DNA of 64,000 nt from Variovorax paradoxus NBRC 15149 (GCF_001591365.1 NZ_BCUT01000002.1:310001-374000); one strand, 5' to 3'. Shown: positions 36,347-44,181, counted from the first letter of the stretch. Made by a program: numbers and translations. Notes: generated from the letters alone by a model not told the origin.

Positions 36347-37507
36347 TCAGGCTCCCAGCAATTCGTTGGCGACCACGTTGCGCTGCACCTCGGAGGTGCC
36401 GCCGGCGATGGTGCGGGCGCGCGTGAACATGTAGTTCTGGATCCAGGTGGCGTCGGGCACGTCCTCCCCGGCCTCGGCGAGGAAGCGGTGCGCCGCGTCG
36501 GGGCCGACCGCATCGAGGGCAATGGTCGTCAGGCGCTGCGCCACGTCGGCGCAGGTCATCTTGATGACCGAAGGCTGCACGCCCAGCGGACGCTGGTGGA
36601 TCAGGTCGTCGGTGGCCTCGGCCATCATCACGCGGGCTCCCTTCACGTCGGCCTCGCACAGCAGCAGCTTGTGGTGCAGGCCGCTGAAGTCGCGCCGGCC
36701 CGCGGCGGCCCGGCTCGCATCCTCGACCAGCCGCGTGACCTGCCGGCGCATGAGCTCCAGCCGCGCGACGTTGGCCGGTGGCAGGCGCTCGCGCTCGAGC
36801 AGGAACTTGGCGCAGGTCCAGCCCTTGCCGACCTCGCCGACGAGGTTGTCGGCGCGCACGCGCACCTCGTCGAAGAAGACCTCATTCAGGTGGTGCCAGC
36901 CGTCGATGGTCTTGATCGGGCGCACGGTGATGCCCGGCGTGTCCATGGGCACCAGCAGCAGCGAGATGCCTTCCTGCTTCTTCGCTTCCTTCGAAGTGCG
37001 CACCAGCATGTAGATCATGCTGGCCTCGTGGGCATGCGAGGTCCAGATCTTCTGGCCGTTGACGATCCACTCGCCGCCCTCCAGCCGTGCGCTGGTGGAC
37101 AGCGAGGCCAGGTCGGAGCCCGAGCCGGGCTCCGAATAGCCCTGGCACCACCAGTCGGAGCCGTCGAGGATGCGCGGCAGGAAGCGGGCCTTCTGCTCGG
37201 GCGTGCCGAAGCGGATGATCACCGGGCCGATGTGGCCCAGCCCATGGTGGTAGAGCGGCGGACAGTCGTTCTCGGCCATCACCTCCTCGAAGATCAGGCG
37301 CTGGCGGATGTCCCACCCGGTGCCGCCCGCTTCGCGTGGCCAGCTCGGCGCGCCCCAGCCGCGGGCATTCAGGATCTGCTGCCAAGCCTGGTATTCGCGC
37401 TTGGTGATCTTCTGGCCGGCCGCGACCACGGCGCGGATCTCGGGCAGGCAGGCGTCGCGCGCGAACGCTTCGAGTTCGCGCCGGAAGCCGGCGTAGTCGA
37501 TGGACAT
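36347..37507 (-). CDS. Acyl-CoA dehydrogenase
   Basis: 386 residues, full length. The N-terminal helical domain, the middle domain motif CQGYSEPGSGSDLASLST and WIVNGQKIWTSHAHEA, and the C-terminal ARTIAGGTSEVQRNVVANEL are all typical. It oxidises an acyl-CoA to the 2,3-enoyl-CoA with FAD, passing electrons to ETF. It is the first of two adjacent dehydrogenase genes, 30 nt after the flavin reductase gene. Confidence 0.9.
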   Translation of the reverse strand: MSIDYAGFRRELEAFARDACLPEIRAVVAAGQKITKREYQAWQQILNARGWGAPSWPREAGGTGWDIRQRLIFEEVMAENDCPPLYHHGLGHIGPVIIRFGTPEQKARFLPRILDGSDWWCQGYSEPGSGSDLASLSTSARLEGGEWIVNGQKIWTSHAHEASMIYMLVRTSKEAKKQEGISLLLVPMDTPGITVRPIKTIDGWHHLNEVFFDEVRVRADNLVGEVGKGWTCAKFLLERERLPPANVARLELMRRQVTRLVEDASRAAAGRRDFSGLHHKLLLCEADVKGARVMMAEATDDLIHQRPLGVQPSVIKMTCADVAQRLTTIALDAVGPDAAHRFLAEAGEDVPDATWIQNYMFTRARTIAGGTSEVQRNVVANELLGA

Positions 37508-37537
37508 CTTGTCTCCTGTTGGAAATTGGAAAAGGGC

Positions 37538-38473
37538 TCAGCCCTTGCGCAGCTGCGTGATCAGTTCGTCCAGCGCGGCGGCGGCGCCCTCGGGGTCGCG
37601 CCGGCGCAGCGCGTGCGCGACCTTGCGGCGCAGCGGAAAGAGATCCGGCCGCGGACGCACCGAGAGCACGTGCGTCATGCGTTCGCGCAGCACGCTGGTC
37701 ATGGTCTGCGCCATCAGCGTCAGCGCCTCGTTGTGGCCGGCGGCCGCGATCGACGAGAAGAAGGCGCTCGCCGAGGCGATGCGCTCCTTCAGCGGTGCGT
37801 CGTCGGGGTGCCCCTCGATGGCGTCGGCGGCTTGGTGCACCGCGTCCAGCTCGGTCTCGGTGGCGCGCTCGCTCGCCAGCCGCAGCAGGGTGCCGTAGAG
37901 CGTGCGGTAGGCCTCGTCGATGTCGGCGTCTCCGAGCCGCCCTTCCACGACGAGCTTGCGCAGCGACTCGGCCAGCATCATGTAGGCGCCCTTGTAGAAC
38001 ACCAGCGCCTGGTCGGGCACGCCGGCGCCCAGGTGCCGGACCTCGCCGATGAAGATGGTGTGGTCACCGGCCTCGTGGGCGGCATGCATGCGGCATTCGA
38101 AGCTGGCCAGGCAATCGTCGATCAGCGGCATGCCGAGCCGGCCCGCGCGCCAGGCCACGCCATCGAACTTGTCCTCGATCTTGCTGGAGGCAAAGCGGCC
38201 CGACAGCGCGTCCTGCTGCTGCGAGAGGATGTTGATGACGAAGCCGTCGGCGGCCTGGAAGGTCGGCAGCAGCCGGCTCGCATTGCGCAGGCTGAACAGC
38301 ACGAGTGGCGGGTCGAGCGACACCGAGCTGAACGAATTGCAGGTGAGGCCCGCCGGCTGGCGGTCCGGCGTGCAGGTGGTGATGACGGCCACGCCGGTCG
38401 GAAAGCATCCGAGCAGCTGGCGCAGCTGCGCGGGCTCGATGGCGGGGCGGATCCCTTCGGCGGCTTCGGACAT
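37538..38473 (-). CDS. Flavin reductase fused to an FCD (FadR C-terminal-like) domain
   Basis: 311 residues. Residues about 15-170 are a flavin reductase-like domain (GCFPTGVAVITT, GLTCNSFSSVSLDPPLVLFS) that would supply reduced flavin to the monooxygenase encoded just upstream. Residues about 175-308 are helical and match the FCD effector domain of GntR/FadR regulators (LFPLRRKVAHALRRRDPEGA), but there is no DNA-binding HTH. The fused ligand-binding domain may let pathway intermediates control flavin supply. That is inference; the fusion itself is visible in one uninterrupted frame. Confidence 0.8.
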   Translation of the reverse strand: MSEAAEGIRPAIEPAQLRQLLGCFPTGVAVITTCTPDRQPAGLTCNSFSSVSLDPPLVLFSLRNASRLLPTFQAADGFVINILSQQQDALSGRFASSKIEDKFDGVAWRAGRLGMPLIDDCLASFECRMHAAHEAGDHTIFIGEVRHLGAGVPDQALVFYKGAYMMLAESLRKLVVEGRLGDADIDEAYRTLYGTLLRLASERATETELDAVHQAADAIEGHPDDAPLKERIASASAFFSSIAAAGHNEALTLMAQTMTSVLRERMTHVLSVRPRPDLFPLRRKVAHALRRRDPEGAAAALDELITQLRKG

Positions 38474-38498
38474 GGCGTCGGTCTCCTGGCGGCCGGGC

Positions 38499-39590
38499 TC
38501 AGGCCGCGGCGAGTTCGGGCCGCGCCGCGGGACGGTGCGGTGGATCGTTGGCGATCTCCTGCTGCACCGCCGGGATGATGACCTTGCCCCAGGTCTCGAG
38601 CTGGCGCAGCATCGTCTTGTGGTCGAAGTCGCCCATCTGCGTCTGGAAGCAGTAGTGCACCGGCTTGAGCGTGCGGATCTCGTTGACCACGCGCTCGATC
38701 ACCGTGTCGACGCTGCCCACGGGCAGCAGCGCGCGCATCTCGTCCAGGCTCGGCTCGCCCTCGACGATGCCTTCCTCGACCTGGTAGTCGTCGGCGATCT
38801 GCGCGGTGCGGCGCTTCAGGCTCACGGCAATGCGGCGCTGGTAGCGCGCGCACTCCAGGTAGCGCTCCACCTCGTCCTTGTCGTTGCTGGCGTAGGCCGC
38901 GCGCAGCAGGCCGACCTGCACGCCGGCCGGGTCCTTGCCCTCGGCCGCGGCCACCTGGTCGATCAGCGCGCGGGTGGCGGCCAGCTTCTCCAGCCCGCCG
39001 TCGCCGCCCGAGACGAACACATGGTGGCCGGACTTCACGGCGCGCGACAGGAAGGCCGGGTCGACGCTGGTGATCCACATCGGCGGCGTGGGTCGCTGCA
39101 CCGCGCGCTGGCTGATGGCGCTCATCGGCTGGCGGTAGTACTCGCCCTCGTAGCTGAACTTGGGCTGCGTGAGGCCGGCCTCCAGCATGTCGAGCATCTC
39201 GAAGGTGCGGCCTTTGGCGGATTCGAGCGAGACGCCGAAGCGCTCGAATTCGAAGTGCTGGTAGCCCGAGCCGATGCCGAGGTTCAGCCGGCCGTCGGAC
39301 AGCTGGTCGACCATCGCCACGTCCGCGATCAGCCGCGCCGGCGTGTACAGCGGCGCGACCACGATGCCGGTGCCCAGCCGGATGTTGCGGGTAACCGCGG
39401 CGCAGTGCGCGATCATGGTCAGCGGCGAGGAGCACAGGCCGTAGTTGCTGAAGTGGTGCTCGGCGTACCATGCGGCACCAAAACCCAGTTCGTCCGCCAG
39501 GCGAGTCTGCTCGACGGCGTCGCGCAGGATCTGGTGGGAGGTTTTGTGCTTGTTCCGCTGCTGCATCAGAATGAAGATTCCGAAATCCAT
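38499..39590 (-). CDS. LLM-class flavin-dependent monooxygenase
   Basis: 363 residues from an ATG with AGGAGT upstream. The luciferase-like TIM barrel is shown by DFGIFILMQ, WYAEHHFSNYGLCSSPL, RLGTGIVVAPLY and the GRLNLGIGSGYQHFEFERFG stretch. It would use reduced FMN from the adjacent reductase and O2 to oxygenate or carry out a Baeyer-Villiger-like step on its substrate. It is the first gene of the catabolic operon and is divergent from a LysR gene across 102 nt, which should hold the operon's promoter. Confidence 0.88.
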   Translation of the reverse strand: MDFGIFILMQQRNKHKTSHQILRDAVEQTRLADELGFGAAWYAEHHFSNYGLCSSPLTMIAHCAAVTRNIRLGTGIVVAPLYTPARLIADVAMVDQLSDGRLNLGIGSGYQHFEFERFGVSLESAKGRTFEMLDMLEAGLTQPKFSYEGEYYRQPMSAISQRAVQRPTPPMWITSVDPAFLSRAVKSGHHVFVSGGDGGLEKLAATRALIDQVAAAEGKDPAGVQVGLLRAAYASNDKDEVERYLECARYQRRIAVSLKRRTAQIADDYQVEEGIVEGEPSLDEMRALLPVGSVDTVIERVVNEIRTLKPVHYCFQTQMGDFDHKTMLRQLETWGKVIIPAVQQEIANDPPHRPAARPELAAA

Positions 39591-39692
39591 CGCTGTGACT
39601 CCTGGTTGGCTGGTTTTGATTGAGGTCCATCGTAGGAACTCGGGGGCCCTGCGGATCACCAGCGAACGCACACCTTCTTTGCGTCTTTCGAA

Positions 39693-40601
39693 ATGAAGGC
39701 GCTCGATTCGCTGCGCATCTTCGTGGCCACCCAGAAGAAGGGCAGCCTCTCGGCGGCGGCCCGCAGCCTCAGCCTGTCGCCGGCCACCATCTCGCGGCGC
39801 ATCAGCGCGCTGGAAGAGGAACTGGGCGTGCAGCTGGTGGACCGCACCAGCCGCAACCTCAAGGTGACCGAGGCGGGCCAAGCCTTCCTGGAGCGGGCAG
39901 AGGCGGTGCTGGAACTCATGAGCGAGGCCGAGCAGGTGGTGCACAACGCGCGCCAGCGGCCCGAGGGCCGGCTGCGCGTGCATTCGCGCACCCACATCGG
40001 CCTGCGCGTGCTGGCGCCGCTGCTGCCGCGCTTCGCGGAGCTGTATCCGGACATCCGCGTCGAGCTCGAGCTCTCCGAGCATCCGGTCAACCTGGTGGAG
40101 CACGACTTCGACGTCGACATCCGCACCGGCGAATCCACCGATTCGGGCTTCGTCATCAAGCGGCTGCTGTCGAGCGACGAGGTGCTGGTGGCCAGCCCGG
40201 CCTTCGTGAAGACCTACTCGCGCATCCGGCATCCGAGCGACCTGCCCCAGGTGCGCTGCCTCACCTACCGGCGCGAGCGCGAGATCATCACCTGGAAGTA
40301 CATCGACGAGGCGGGCGAGCAGCAGGAGCTGGTGATCCAGGGCGTGCTGAGCGCCAACAACGGCGAGCTGCTGCGCCTGGCCGCGATCGGCGGCATGGGC
40401 GTGGCGCTGCTGTCGGAAGCCACCGTGCGCGGCGACCTGCAGGCCGGCACGCTGGTGCGGCTCTTGCCCGACTACCGCTTTGCGGTGCGGGCTTTTTCCA
40501 ACGGCGTCTTCGCGGTGTTCCGGCAGAGCCGCGTGCTGCCGCTGAAGGTGCGCGCTTTTGTCGACTTCGTGGCCGATGCGCTTCGAAGCGAGAAGCGCTA
40601 A
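39693..40601 (+). CDS. LysR-type transcriptional regulator
   Basis: 302 residues. The N-terminal winged HTH (SAAARSLSLSPATISRRISA) is followed by a LysR substrate-binding domain of the DsdA/CrgA-like branch (HSRTHIGLRVLAPLLPRFAE, FDVDIRTGE). It is divergent from the flavin monooxygenase gene and is the likely regulator of the eleven-gene catabolic operon, responding to the substrate or an intermediate. I did not find an unambiguous T-N11-A site in the 102-nt spacer. Confidence 0.88.
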   Translation: MKALDSLRIFVATQKKGSLSAAARSLSLSPATISRRISALEEELGVQLVDRTSRNLKVTEAGQAFLERAEAVLELMSEAEQVVHNARQRPEGRLRVHSRTHIGLRVLAPLLPRFAELYPDIRVELELSEHPVNLVEHDFDVDIRTGESTDSGFVIKRLLSSDEVLVASPAFVKTYSRIRHPSDLPQVRCLTYRREREIITWKYIDEAGEQQELVIQGVLSANNGELLRLAAIGGMGVALLSEATVRGDLQAGTLVRLLPDYRFAVRAFSNGVFAVFRQSRVLPLKVRAFVDFVADALRSEKR

Positions 40602-40602
40602 T

Positions 40603-40875
40603 TCACGGGCTGGCTGGGAGCGGCGCCGGCAGCGGAAAGGCGTCGCGCGCGAGGCACCGGGTTGAGGGGCAGCCCGTCCGGTTTTTCCGCCCGGCGCCAA
40701 GCTTTTTGCATTTCGCCGTCGATGCCCGAGACCCGCGTGCGAAAGCTGCCACAGCACGCAGGCTTGTCACTCGGGATGCAGAAGAGCATCTGCACCTAGC
40801 TGAAGCAGCGTAGGCAGCGTAGGCAGCGTAGGCAGCGTAGGCAGCGTAGGCAGCGTAGGCAGCGTAGATGCGCAT
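40603..40875 (-). CDS. Small ORF with (Tyr-Ala-Ala)7 repeat and a strong ribosome-binding site
   Basis: 90 codons from an ATG at 40875 that has GGAGGAG ending five bases upstream, one of the best ribosome-binding sites in the window. The product begins MRI and then carries seven Tyr-Ala-Ala repeats encoded by seven perfect 9-bp units. The rest is Arg/Ser/Cys-rich and does not resemble a folded protein. It ends one base from the LysR stop, convergent. It could be a genuine small protein, a leader peptide, or the intact head of a decayed gene. Confidence 0.4.
   Translation of the reverse strand: MRIYAAYAAYAAYAAYAAYAAYAASARCRCSSASRVTSLRAVAAFARGSRASTAKCKKLGAGRKNRTGCPSTRCLARDAFPLPAPLPASP
40805..40867. 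repeat. Seven perfect tandem copies of the 9-bp unit GCAGCGTAG
   Basis: 63 bp made of seven identical 9-mers with no mismatch. The unit length is a multiple of three, so gain or loss of copies would change the small ORF's Tyr-Ala-Ala number without shifting frame. This is the only perfect short tandem array I found in the window outside the adhesin gene. Confidence 0.9.
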
Positions 40876-41310
40876 TTTCACTCCTCCAAAGTTGCGGTTG
40901 CTGCTGCTTCACCGATCCGTTTTTGATGCGTCTCTGGTGAGTGGGGGCCAGTGAAGATGACCGCTGCAGATGCTTCCGATACGCAACGTAGCCGGAGAGT
41001 GTTGTATTGCGCTGATCTCTGATCCTCAATTTGCGGTGGCAATCAACACTCGGCGTTCGCCTTGCTCCACAAACGGCTGTACCGGTCCACGTGGTCCCCG
41101 ACGTCGTGGCATAGCGGGTGCCCAAGATAGAAGCGACGCAGTCCTGCCATTTCGAAGTCAAGGACCCAAGAACCCCGCGCTTTCCGCAGCACAGCACCGA
41201 ACCGGGTGAAGGCGGCTTTGCTCTGGCCCTTACGCACACCTCATCGCGAAGATTTGCTCAGCACGTGCATCAACTCGATGCCGATCGGAGCGAATGTCCG
41301 AGCCACGCCC

Positions 41311-41326
41311 CTGCGTCGGCGCAGGC
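41311..41326. other. GC-rich hairpin with TCGG loop
   Basis: CCTGCG-TCGG-CGCAGG, a perfect 6-bp stem, 47 nt before the ParD-like start. No T-tract follows. It could end transcription entering the TA-like pair or be a leader structure. Confidence 0.35.
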
Positions 41327-41335
41327 TAGGGGCCG

Positions 41336-41350
41336 TGGTAAAATGCCACA
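41336..41350 (+). promoter_or_regulatory. Promoter-like element inside an inverted repeat
   Basis: GTGG-TAAAATG-CCAC, 22 nt before the ParD-like start. The central TAAAAT resembles a -10 box flanked by 4-bp inverted arms, as expected for an autoregulated TA promoter. Short arms make this tentative. Confidence 0.3.
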
Positions 41351-41372
41351 AAACGCGACTTCCTGACTTCCT

Positions 41373-41720
41373 ATGTCTTCGAACTCCATCCGTGTTGACG
41401 CCGAACTTTTCCGGATCGCCCGCGAGCAGGGCAATTTGATGTCGCGTTCGGCTGCTCAGCAGATTGAGCATTGGGCTCGCATCGGATCAGCCCTTGAAGA
41501 GTGCGGCCTGACGGTGGCTCAAGTTGCTCGGCTCCTGCAACGTCACGCCGAGGGGGAGGCAGCGAAGGCTCCCGGCGATTTCGACCTCTGGGCCTTCAAA
41601 CGTGAGCGCCAGTCGTCGGACATGGCCAATGCGCGAAGCGGCCGCGTCACGCAAGCGCAACTGAGTTGGTTTTCGGACGGCGTTGCACGCCGCGTCAAGC
41701 TCACGGACTCTCCGTACTGA
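41373..41720 (+). CDS. ParD-like antitoxin paired with a nucleotidyltransferase
   Basis: 115 residues. The N-terminus (IRVDAELFRIAREQGNLM, SRSAAQQIEHWARIGSALE) matches the ParD_like antitoxin family, a predicted ribbon-helix-helix repressor; the C-terminal part is longer than usual and is probably the partner-binding arm. The next gene starts 10 nt after its stop with GAGGA as the ribosome-binding site. Base composition here is less GC-rich than the flanking operons, hinting at acquisition. Confidence 0.75.
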   Translation: MSSNSIRVDAELFRIAREQGNLMSRSAAQQIEHWARIGSALEECGLTVAQVARLLQRHAEGEAAKAPGDFDLWAFKRERQSSDMANARSGRVTQAQLSWFSDGVARRVKLTDSPY

Positions 41721-41730
41721 GGATGAATTC

Positions 41731-42540
41731 GTGGCCACTGAGCCTGTGCTTCCTGCCGGCGAAAGTCCTCTAGACAAAGAGACGGTCGATCTCTTCCTAT
41801 CCAACATGGGCACCGACATGGTTCTTGTTGGCGGGCAAGCACTCGCTTTCTGGATGGATCGATTCGGCATCGTGGCGGAAGGTGCCGCGATTTCGAATGA
41901 TGGTGACGCACTCGGCAAGGTGGCACGAGCGATTGAGCTTGCCGAGACGATCAAAGCCCGCGTCGTGCTGCCGAAGAAAAGCAGCATGACGGCGATCGTC
42001 GCGCAACTGAGACTCCCCACGGCGGGAGGCAAGGAACGCAACATTGACGTTTTGCACAAGCTCTATGCTGGCGCCAACCTCAAAAAGTCGACGCTCTTCA
42101 CCAAAAGGGTGATCGCGGACAGCGTCGAGGCTGAATGGCGCCCAGGTCGTTTCATTCGCATGATGGACCCACTCGACGTTCTTGAGTCCCGCGTGCAAAA
42201 CGCTGTGGGCCTGTTCAAAGAGAAAGGCCCACACGTACTCACGCAGGCGCAGTGGGCGATCCAAGTGGCTAGCGAGGCTCTACGTCGCATTGCCCAGGAC
42301 CCGAAGTCCACCGAGAGGCTCGGAGGCAAGATCCGGCGGGTCTACGCGCTGGCGCGCAGCGGAGTCGGGCGGCGTCTCCTGTCAGAGCGCCAGATGGAGA
42401 TTTTGGACGCCGTGGATGTGGAGTTCTTGAAATCACTCTCACCGGTGCACTCCAGGCAACTCGATCTTGTTCAGAAAGCGAAAACCGAGAGGCAGGTCCT
42501 GCGCGAATCTGGGAGTCCTCCTCCTTCGGCACTGTCGTAG
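41731..42540 (+). CDS. Nucleotidyltransferase-like protein, candidate toxin
   Basis: 269 residues from a GTG with GAGGAT upstream. Residues 31-38 (VLVGGQAL) and 54-59 (ISNDGD) fit the GG...DxD pattern of minimal nucleotidyltransferases, with Asp57 and Asp59 as candidate metal ligands; the spacing resembles AbiEii-like proteins. A helical C-terminal half follows. AbiEii-type enzymes add nucleotides to tRNA and act as toxins in phage-abortive systems, normally with an AbiEi antitoxin. Here the partner is a ParD-like protein, which is not the described pairing. Function as a toxin is inference from context. Confidence 0.65.
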   Translation: MATEPVLPAGESPLDKETVDLFLSNMGTDMVLVGGQALAFWMDRFGIVAEGAAISNDGDALGKVARAIELAETIKARVVLPKKSSMTAIVAQLRLPTAGGKERNIDVLHKLYAGANLKKSTLFTKRVIADSVEAEWRPGRFIRMMDPLDVLESRVQNAVGLFKEKGPHVLTQAQWAIQVASEALRRIAQDPKSTERLGGKIRRVYALARSGVGRRLLSERQMEILDAVDVEFLKSLSPVHSRQLDLVQKAKTERQVLRESGSPPPSALS

Positions 42541-42914
42541 TCCATTTGCGTCGACTGTCTTGCATCGCGCCGTTGTCCTCGTGACGGCGACGTCGCTGCC
42601 AAGCTGACGCGAGATCAGGCGTCAGCTCCGGCGATCGTGGTGGGCATTCAGCGATCGTGGACGCCTGTTTCGGGCTGGTCGCAGACGCTGTTTCAGCGCC
42701 ATCGTTGACGCGCAGCGGATGCACGCAAGCGAGGGATTCAATGTATCTCAATCATCCATGATCAGTTTGAAGCGCACTGACGCGAAGCGAGGTTCCAAGC
42801 TGGACCAAGTTCGCCAGGCAGTACTAGCTGGCCGTGGGATCGGCATCTCGTGCATTCTGGTGGAGCCCGAGGTTGCGTGGCTATGTCGAAGAGAAGCTGG
42901 TCCCTCTCGCTCGG
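42541..42914. other. Convergent intergenic region with repeats
   Basis: 374 nt with no supportable gene. Besides the hairpin at 42602-42627 it holds two copies of GCGATCGTGG 20 bp apart (42631-42640, 42651-42660). The patchy repeat content resembles a decayed mobile-element end, but I cannot assign one. Confidence 0.4.
42602..42627. terminator. Perfect 9-bp stem-loop between convergent genes
   Basis: AGCTGACGC (42602-42610), 8-nt loop, GCGTCAGCT (42619-42627). The position between the convergent nucleotidyltransferase and ATPase genes suggests a bidirectional terminator. There is no T-tract on either side. Confidence 0.45.
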
Positions 42915-44048
42915 CTAGGGATTCACGGGCGCCAACGTTCTGACCCAGCGCTCGAACGCCGCACTTTCGAACGTATGCACACCGCCCGGCGCCTTCGAGA
43001 TGATGGTCTTGGACTTCAAGTTGTTGAGCGAATACTGCACGTCGGACGGCGCGAGCGAAGGGACGCCGAGAGCTTTGGCAAGCTTCGCAAGCGCCGCCTT
43101 TCCGAATGGTTTGGCATGCGGGTCGTTGGCGAAGAGCAAAAGGAGCTGGCGCTGCATCGCATCGAGCGACGCCCAGGTTCCTTCGTGGTTTTCCTCCTTG
43201 TCCTGCTCTGCCTTTTCGGTTGCCACTGCGCGCTCGAAGGTGAGCGACGGGTCCATGAGCATGGCCACGACCACCGAGAGAAATGGCTCGGGCTGCTGGT
43301 GGAATTCTTGGAAGGCCGTCCATCCTGCGGCGACGTCCAGGGTTCGCCCGCTGGCGACCTGGAACTTCTTTGCGACGAATTCGACCAGTTCTCTGCCAAG
43401 CAGCGGGAACTCTTGAACAGTGGCGCCCACCGAGAAGAGTGGCGCGGTGCTGTTGGAGAAGACGTTGGCGAGCTGCGTGCGCGATGAGCCGGTGAATACG
43501 ACTCGCAGCTTGTCGCTGTTCTTGGTGATGGCGGTGCGCAGTGCCATTGCCATCAGCTCATTCTCTTTGTTTCGTGCGAGTTCCTGAGCTTCATCGACCA
43601 AGAGCAGAAGCTTCTTCTTGGAAACGAGCTTGACAACGAGTTCTTCGATACGCAGGGCGAGTTCAGTGGCTTCCTTTTTCGCGTCGCCCAACTCAACCTC
43701 GATGGCGCCCTTCAACTCACCCGCGCTGCCAGATGCCTTGACCTTCTTGACCGGCTCATGCAGCTTGTGAAGCGCCCTTTGTGCCAACGTCCTCGGCGTG
43801 AGCGCTTCCTCCAGTCCCCGAACAATCGCGATGCCGGGGTTCAACCTCGTCTGCCAAAGGTCCACGTATGCGACGGTGAAGCCGGCAGCGTCGGCTGCTG
43901 GCGTCAGGTCTTTGCGCAGGAACACCGTCTTCCCAGTGCGCCGAGGGGCGAAAATGGTCGTACTCACAACCGGCCCGGCTTGCAACAGGGCCAGGTAGCG
44001 CTTTGCGAGCTCCGGTCGGGGGCAGTGCCAAATCTGGTTCAGTTCCAT
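42915..44048 (-). CDS. AAA-type P-loop ATPase with C-terminal winged-helix region
   Basis: 377 residues. Walker A is APRRTGKT (34-41, with Ala in place of the first Gly), Walker B is LLLLVDEAQE (147-156) and a sensor strand is RVVFTGSSRTQL. The last ~80 residues (SLAPSDVQYSLNNLKSKTII...FERWVRTL) look like a winged helix. The layout matches the archaeal-ATPase/STAND-like group of stand-alone ATPases, some of which act in defence or element biology; no specific family is certain. Lower GC, an AT-rich promoter with a 9-bp inverted repeat, and TA neighbours mark it as accessory. Confidence 0.75.
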   Translation of the reverse strand: MELNQIWHCPRPELAKRYLALLQAGPVVSTTIFAPRRTGKTVFLRKDLTPAADAAGFTVAYVDLWQTRLNPGIAIVRGLEEALTPRTLAQRALHKLHEPVKKVKASGSAGELKGAIEVELGDAKKEATELALRIEELVVKLVSKKKLLLLVDEAQELARNKENELMAMALRTAITKNSDKLRVVFTGSSRTQLANVFSNSTAPLFSVGATVQEFPLLGRELVEFVAKKFQVASGRTLDVAAGWTAFQEFHQQPEPFLSVVVAMLMDPSLTFERAVATEKAEQDKEENHEGTWASLDAMQRQLLLLFANDPHAKPFGKAALAKLAKALGVPSLAPSDVQYSLNNLKSKTIISKAPGGVHTFESAAFERWVRTLAPVNP

Positions 44049-44050
44049 AC

Positions 44051-44100
44051 GAAAAATTATAGTCGGATCTCATAATTATTGAAATCATGTTTAATTTTTC
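44051..44100. promoter_or_regulatory. AT-rich promoter region with perfect 9-bp inverted repeat
   Basis: GAAAAATTA (44051-44059) and TAATTTTTC (44092-44100) are exact reverse complements 32 nt apart, directly upstream of the ATPase start. This is the most AT-rich stretch in the window and probably contains the ATPase promoter and an operator. Confidence 0.55.
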
Positions 44101-44181
44101 ATAGTGCTCGCGCCGCCTTCGTCACAGGAGGGGACAGGACCGCCTCCACGCCGCCCACGTTCGTCCCGGCTGATAAGGCTT

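Larger units (their letters stand above)
40602..41372. other. Gene-poor stretch with tandem repeat and a hairpin
   Basis: 771 nt without a gene I can name. It contains the small repeat-bearing ORF (40603-40875), the 9-bp tandem repeat, the hairpin at 41311-41326 and the promoter-like element at 41336-41350. An open frame at 41043-41237 on the minus strand has plausible codon use (for example VLDFEMAGLRRFYLGHPL) and may be a remnant of a lost gene, but no family is recognisable. Confidence 0.4.

Noticed and set aside
40805..40867. The 9-bp array considered as a CRISPR or origin iteron
   Set aside because: The units are contiguous with no spacers, so it is not CRISPR. Iterons are usually 17-22 bp and no replication gene is near.
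40796..41239. A minus-strand frame reading the tandem repeat as Leu-Arg-Cys units
   Set aside because: The frame lacks a ribosome-binding site and has no gene-like composition; the Tyr-Ala-Ala frame with GGAGGAG is better supported.
41241..41471. A 76-codon minus-strand frame
   Set aside because: It overlaps the start of the ParD-like antitoxin in antisense; the antitoxin has clear family similarity.
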